A stretch of DNA of 10,056 nt from UBA4207 sp964352405 (lineage in GTDB: Bacteria > Bdellovibrionota > Bacteriovoracia > Bacteriovoracales > Bacteriovoracaceae), in contig CAYGRY010000085.1 of the NCBI GenBank assembly GCA_964352405.1, positions 1 to 10,056 of the forward strand, given 5' to 3'. The notes beneath the pieces are model-generated. The model ran no database searches. It saw only the letters and a program-made list of their open reading frames with translations, and was not told the DNA's origin. A program made the translations under genes and the position numbers. Of the stretch, positions 6,493 to 10,056 are shown piece by piece. Each line of letters opens with the position of its first letter. Position 1 is the first letter of the stretch.

Positions 6493-9400
6493 GCATTAAC
6501 CCCGTAGGCTTTTGCTTTGGCATAGCGAACTTCACGGTAACCTTTAACATTCTCAAGTTTTTGAATCTCTTTTCTTATTTCTTGATCATCATGTATGGCC
6601 GTAATTGCTAAAAGATCTTGCTGAATTTTTTTAGAAATTCCACGTTCCTTATGATGCCAAGCCGGCATTAGAGTTCTGAGAATTCTTAGGTGCCTCATCG
6701 ATTTAAGCATCCAGATTTTTGGACTTAAATCAAATTCAACTTTCTTATTAAAGATTTCAAAACTTGGTCTATTGATAAACTTAAAATCAAAACTTGTTCC
6801 AAGATTTGAAAAACGTTTGTGATCAAGATATTTTTTAACTGGAGAAAGCATTAAATGAGCAACGTAAACTTCATCTTTTATAAAGAAAGTCTTAGCAAGG
6901 ACACGTAAAGCCTCTGGCTGATGTTCAATAGAAAAGCGCTGACTAATTTGTCTAGCGTACTCCATGAATTGCTCAATATTTTTGCCACGATTAAAAATCA
7001 AAAGATCATGAATATATTGAGCCAGATACTCTTCTTTAATATCAGCAAAAAGTTCTCTTAAAGAAGCGCAAGCCTTACCCCAGGTTTTAATGATCTTTTG
7101 ACTATCTTCCCAAGGTGCACAACTTTCAATAAGGCTTTGTTTTAATAATTGCATCATCGACAAAGATTCTTCATGGGGAATAAGTTTCTTTCGTACTTCC
7201 TCTTCGCCGTGGGCAATGATGGCGCGTCCAATTTCAAATGCATGAAGATTTGTCTTACCTTCGCCGCCTTTTACTGATTGTGACAAGGCCGTTCTTATAT
7301 CTTCAAGCGAAAATGGGAAAAGTCCTTTTTGAAAAGAAGCCCCAAGCACCATGGCCGAAGCATAAACTGACTTGCCAAGAATTTTTTGAGAAAGCTCTTT
7401 AAAGCTCGCAAGAGTCACTCGATCAGAAAACTTTGATTGCAACTCATCACGAATCGCTTGTTCATCAGTATTGGGAACATCAACGCTATCATTTAGTATA
7501 ATTGAAAGTGGAACTTGGTAATGCGAATCTAAAACCACAATACCATTAGGTGATAAAACATTAAGATGAACAGCTCCATCTAAAAGGTCTGGAGAAACCA
7601 GAACATCAGCTCGTCCCATTGGAGTCACGGGAGTTGCACTTTTTCCTTTAGGAAACAATGTTAAATGAGCGGTAACATTTCCGTTTCTTTGCGCTAGGCC
7701 TTTTTGATCGACATACTTAAAGTCGATATCTGTGCGACCGCCCATGGTTTTAGCTGCTTGAGCTAAAACTTTTGAAATCGTCGTAACCCCTGAACCACCA
7801 ACTCCGGTGACGACAACACGAAGCTCACGTCCATTGGCTATATCTTCAAAGCTAACTTTTGCTTGTTCAGGAAGAGGTATCTCTAATTCATCATCATTAG
7901 TCTTAGTTGAATATTTTGTTGGGTGATAATCATAGACAATCACTTCTTCAAAACTTGGACATGCCTTAATTCTCGTACAGTAACCATCGGCGACGCAGAC
8001 TTGTGGATCAATGGAAATTTTTGAGCCATAGGCATCAAAAGTTTGAGTTAAACCAGGGCATCCAGTCGCATCAACACAGGCCCTGCAGTCTTCACAAGCC
8101 AGCGTGTTAATATTGTAAAAAATTTGCTCTTTTTTAACTTCGTTTTTAAAAATCTCTCTATCATGCGCTCGCTGTTTGCCATGAAAAGTTAAAGCGCACT
8201 CTTTTGTCGAGACGATAACTTTAACGCCTGATCTCTTAACAAAACTTAAAAGTAAATTTTTATAAAAGTAGCGATCACTTGGATGGATCTCCAAAGCTTC
8301 TTTAACTCCAAGGGCCTTGGCCACTTGAAGCATACTTTGTCTTGGACGGTTCTTACCTTCAACTGAAAAGCCTGAAGCGGGTGTCATCTGATGTCCCGTC
8401 ATCGCGGTATTATCATTATCTAAAAGTATATAAGTAATATCGTGATCAAGTTGGACTGAATTTGAAATATCAGTAAGACCTGAGTGGAAAAAAGTCGAAT
8501 CCCCCATCAAAACAACAGACGGATTGGTAGCAAAAAGATCAACGCCAGCACCCAATGCTCCGCCTTGTCCCATCGCTGAAAGATTATGCATTTCTTTAAA
8601 AGGTGCTAAAAAACTAAGGCTATAACAACCAACATCACCATGAGTTAAAAGTTTAAGCCCTTCTTTATCAAGTTCGGCCCTAATCTCTTTAAGAACACTT
8701 AATGTTTCTCTATGGGGACAACCTGGACAAAAAGTTGGAAGTCTTTTTGGCAGTGATTGTTCTAGCGTGCAAGTAGGAATATGCTGTGCCGTTTTTTCTA
8801 GTAACGGTAACAACTTAGTTTGAATAATATCGTAATTAAGTCCACCGTGTGCAGGAAAGCCATCGGCGCCATCAAATTTCTTGCCAAATATTTTTGGTGT
8901 TAATCCATTTGATTGAAGAAGGGAAATCACTTCTGCTTCTAAAAAACCACGCTTTTCTTCAACAATAATTAACGTCTCAATATTTTTAAGCCACGGAAGC
9001 ATCTGCTTTTGATTAAGAGGGAAACCTCCCGCCGCTTTATATAAAGAGACCTCAGATAATACGCCTGCATCTTCAAGAACGTGTTTAACACTCTCGTGAA
9101 CGAGTCCTGAAGTTAGAATGCCGACTTTTGCTGAGGATAAACCTGAAATAGAGTCTAAATTTAATTCTTCAATGGCTTGAATCACTTTAGGCCAACGTTC
9201 AAGCAGCATCGTTTGATCGGCGATCAACGAGTTTGGTGGAACCATGACATTTTTTTGTAAATCAAAAGTTGCCGGATCAAGCGTAGATTTTTCACCATCA
9301 ATAGCGGCCACTTCACCAAGCTCAACCCGTCCACCACCCTCGGCCATAAAAGTTGTCAGCAATAAACCTGTGTAGACACTAGATTTTTTTGAAAGCGATA

Positions 9401-9890
9401 GAGCTTTTTTCATCCAGTCTTTTAACTCTTGTGGAGTGGCAGGTTCTAAAAATGGAATATGGAGATGTTTAAAAAGATAGCGTGAATCAGCTGGAGTTGA
9501 TGTTGAAATTGACCAAGGATCATCGCCAACGGCAATGACGACACCGGCTTTAGTTTTTTCGCCAGTTGTAGCATCTACGAAATCTGGACCAGGATTAGCA
9601 AAGTTTCCAACAGACAATGCATCGCTGGCAACATGCAGACCCATGGATTTCATTCCGACAAGACAATCGCGCCCAGCTTGTTTTGCACCAGAAGCCATAG
9701 CCGCAGCGTTAGCTTCGGAATTAGCAATAGCAACGCGAATTCCCTTTGATTCAAGCTCAGTTCTTCGTTTATGGAGAATATTAAAATAATCCGCCAAAGG
9801 AGAGCCCGGATAACCCGTGTAGAGGGAGAAGCCGGCTTCAAGACCGCCTTGGATTAGAAGTTCGTTTCCATTAAGGATATCTGTAGTCAT
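6489..9890 (-). CDS. fused indolepyruvate ferredoxin oxidoreductase-type 2-oxoacid oxidoreductase (alpha+gamma with C-terminal extension)
   Basis: This TPP- and iron-sulfur-dependent cytoplasmic enzyme should decarboxylate an aryl- or branched-chain 2-oxoacid to the acyl-CoA and pass the electrons to ferredoxin. Domains in the 1133-aa chain are as follows. An N-terminal pyrimidine-binding region includes YTGYPGSPL (24-32) and SEANAAAMASGAKQAG (58-73). FCPGCPHR (387-394) opens the TPP-binding domain, which has HGDVGCY (417-423), MGDSTFFHSG (462-471) and LDNDNTAMTGHQ (490-501). An Fe-S region has Cys599/602/605/611 and Cys632/638/644, ending KACPSF. A gamma-type domain starts at VVVTGVGGSGV (692-702) and includes YVDQKGLAQRNGNVTAHL (726-743). 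A C-terminal region (about 900-1133) ends VKGYREVRYAKAK, matching the extension (DUF6537 type) of aerobic proteobacterial fused enzymes of about 1150 aa. Separate IorA and IorB subunits are the archaeal arrangement. The start at 9890 has no strong ribosome binding site but directly precedes the conserved N-terminus. The stop overlaps the Nudix-MBL gene by 4 bp. True substrate (indolepyruvate, phenylpyruvate or branched-chain oxoacids) is not decidable here. Confidence 0.93.
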   Translation of the reverse strand: MTTDILNGNELLIQGGLEAGFSLYTGYPGSPLADYFNILHKRRTELESKGIRVAIANSEANAAAMASGAKQAGRDCLVGMKSMGLHVASDALSVGNFANPGPDFVDATTGEKTKAGVVIAVGDDPWSISTSTPADSRYLFKHLHIPFLEPATPQELKDWMKKALSLSKKSSVYTGLLLTTFMAEGGGRVELGEVAAIDGEKSTLDPATFDLQKNVMVPPNSLIADQTMLLERWPKVIQAIEELNLDSISGLSSAKVGILTSGLVHESVKHVLEDAGVLSEVSLYKAAGGFPLNQKQMLPWLKNIETLIIVEEKRGFLEAEVISLLQSNGLTPKIFGKKFDGADGFPAHGGLNYDIIQTKLLPLLEKTAQHIPTCTLEQSLPKRLPTFCPGCPHRETLSVLKEIRAELDKEGLKLLTHGDVGCYSLSFLAPFKEMHNLSAMGQGGALGAGVDLFATNPSVVLMGDSTFFHSGLTDISNSVQLDHDITYILLDNDNTAMTGHQMTPASGFSVEGKNRPRQSMLQVAKALGVKEALEIHPSDRYFYKNLLLSFVKRSGVKVIVSTKECALTFHGKQRAHDREIFKNEVKKEQIFYNINTLACEDCRACVDATGCPGLTQTFDAYGSKISIDPQVCVADGYCTRIKACPSFEEVIVYDYHPTKYSTKTNDDELEIPLPEQAKVSFEDIANGRELRVVVTGVGGSGVTTISKVLAQAAKTMGGRTDIDFKYVDQKGLAQRNGNVTAHLTLFPKGKSATPVTPMGRADVLVSPDLLDGAVHLNVLSPNGIVVLDSHYQVPLSIILNDSVDVPNTDEQAIRDELQSKFSDRVTLASFKELSQKILGKSVYASAMVLGASFQKGLFPFSLEDIRTALSQSVKGGEGKTNLHAFEIGRAIIAHGEEEVRKKLIPHEESLSMMQLLKQSLIESCAPWEDSQKIIKTWGKACASLRELFADIKEEYLAQYIHDLLIFNRGKNIEQFMEYARQISQRFSIEHQPEALRVLAKTFFIKDEVYVAHLMLSPVKKYLDHKRFSNLGTSFDFKFINRPSFEIFNKKVEFDLSPKIWMLKSMRHLRILRTLMPAWHHKERGISKKIQQDLLAITAIHDDQEIRKEIQKLENVKGYREVRYAKAKAYGVNA

Positions 9891-9936
9891 TTCAAAGTTT
9901 TATCAGGAATTGAACACACTTCAAAGGATTGTCTTG

Positions 9937-10056
9937 CTAGACATAACGCATCAGGAAAAGGGCCGCACCATTTCTTGAAAGGTCGTTACTATTAGCAGAG
10001 AATGGGGCGACAAATTTTACGATGAGAGAGGATATTGTGACATCACGCATTGGAAC
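9937..10056 (-). CDS. possible C-terminal tail of an upstream gene (39 codons, runs off the right edge)
   Basis: The minus strand is open from the right edge to a TAG at 9937-9939, ending RNGAALFLMRYV. I do not recognise this tail, and 39 open codons are weak evidence. If real, its stop would lie 46 bases before the oxidoreductase ATG, compatible with an operon. The plus strand is also open here from 9947 to the edge, with an ATG at 10022, so the direction of any gene is ambiguous. The remaining bases to 9890 show no convincing promoter or terminator. Confidence 0.22.
   Translation of the reverse strand, partial: VPMRDVTISSLIVKFVAPFSANSNDLSRNGAALFLMRYV

Noticed and set aside
9535..9789. Plus-strand ORF antisense to the oxidoreductase N-terminus
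   Set aside because: It is a shadow of conserved domain sequence on the opposite strand.
9891..9926. Direct repeat TTCAAAG (9891-9897 and 9920-9926) before the oxidoreductase start
   Set aside because: Seven AT-rich bases repeated once is expected by chance, and no promoter fits around it.
1..10056. CRISPR arrays, tRNA or rRNA genes, transposases, phage or defence genes
   Set aside because: Nothing of this kind was seen. The space is almost filled by four long minus-strand genes.

Overview
The window comes from an AT-rich, probably Gram-negative, bacterial genome. Every convincing gene lies on the minus strand, so the biological order runs from the right edge to the left. A 10-N scaffold gap at 456-465 shows that this is a draft assembly. 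The gene content is amino-acid or acyl-CoA catabolism plus one very large exported protein. A Bdellovibrio/Bacteriovorax-like deltaproteobacterial lineage would fit the general style (aerobic acyl-CoA catabolism, a large Ser-rich secreted protein of unknown family, moderate AT richness). That is an impression, not something the sequence proves.

Layout, right to left. At 9937-10056 there is a possible 3' tail of an upstream gene, or simply noncoding DNA. At 6489-9890 lies a fused indolepyruvate ferredoxin oxidoreductase-type 2-oxoacid oxidoreductase. It carries the pyrimidine, TPP, iron-sulfur and gamma domains in one chain of 1133 aa, with a C-terminal extension like that of aerobic proteobacterial fused enzymes. 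Its stop overlaps by 4 bp (ATGA) the start of a two-domain protein at 5224-6492: an N-terminal Nudix hydrolase joined to a LACTB2-like metallo-beta-lactamase with its winged-helix tail. These two genes are almost certainly one translationally coupled unit.

After a 170-220 bp intergenic stretch with alternating ATTTCA/TGAAAT half-sites comes a 1061-1077 aa exported protein of unknown function (1816-5001/5049). It has a signal peptide, a Cys-rich N-terminal half with an isolated HExxH motif, and a Cys-free C-terminal half with coiled coil, Ser/Gly-rich linker and an acidic Val/Glu tract. A 9-bp-arm inverted repeat and a good sigma70-like promoter (1746-1775) then precede the beta subunit of a methylcrotonoyl-CoA carboxylase (119-1710). 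That gene is interrupted only by the assembly gap. A further acyl-CoA gene, a MaoC-like hydratase, begins at 79 and runs off the left edge.

The metabolic genes make sense together. The oxidoreductase converts transaminated aromatic or branched-chain amino acids (2-oxoacids) to acyl-CoAs. The carboxylase and hydratase act on unsaturated acyl-CoAs such as those of leucine breakdown. The most notable points are the Nudix-MBL fusion coupled to the oxidoreductase, the unrecognised bipartite exported protein, the palindromic motifs upstream of two transcription units, and a sharp GC3-rich island next to the N gap that suggests a chimeric contig end. I found no CRISPR array, tRNA, rRNA, transposase or defence system.
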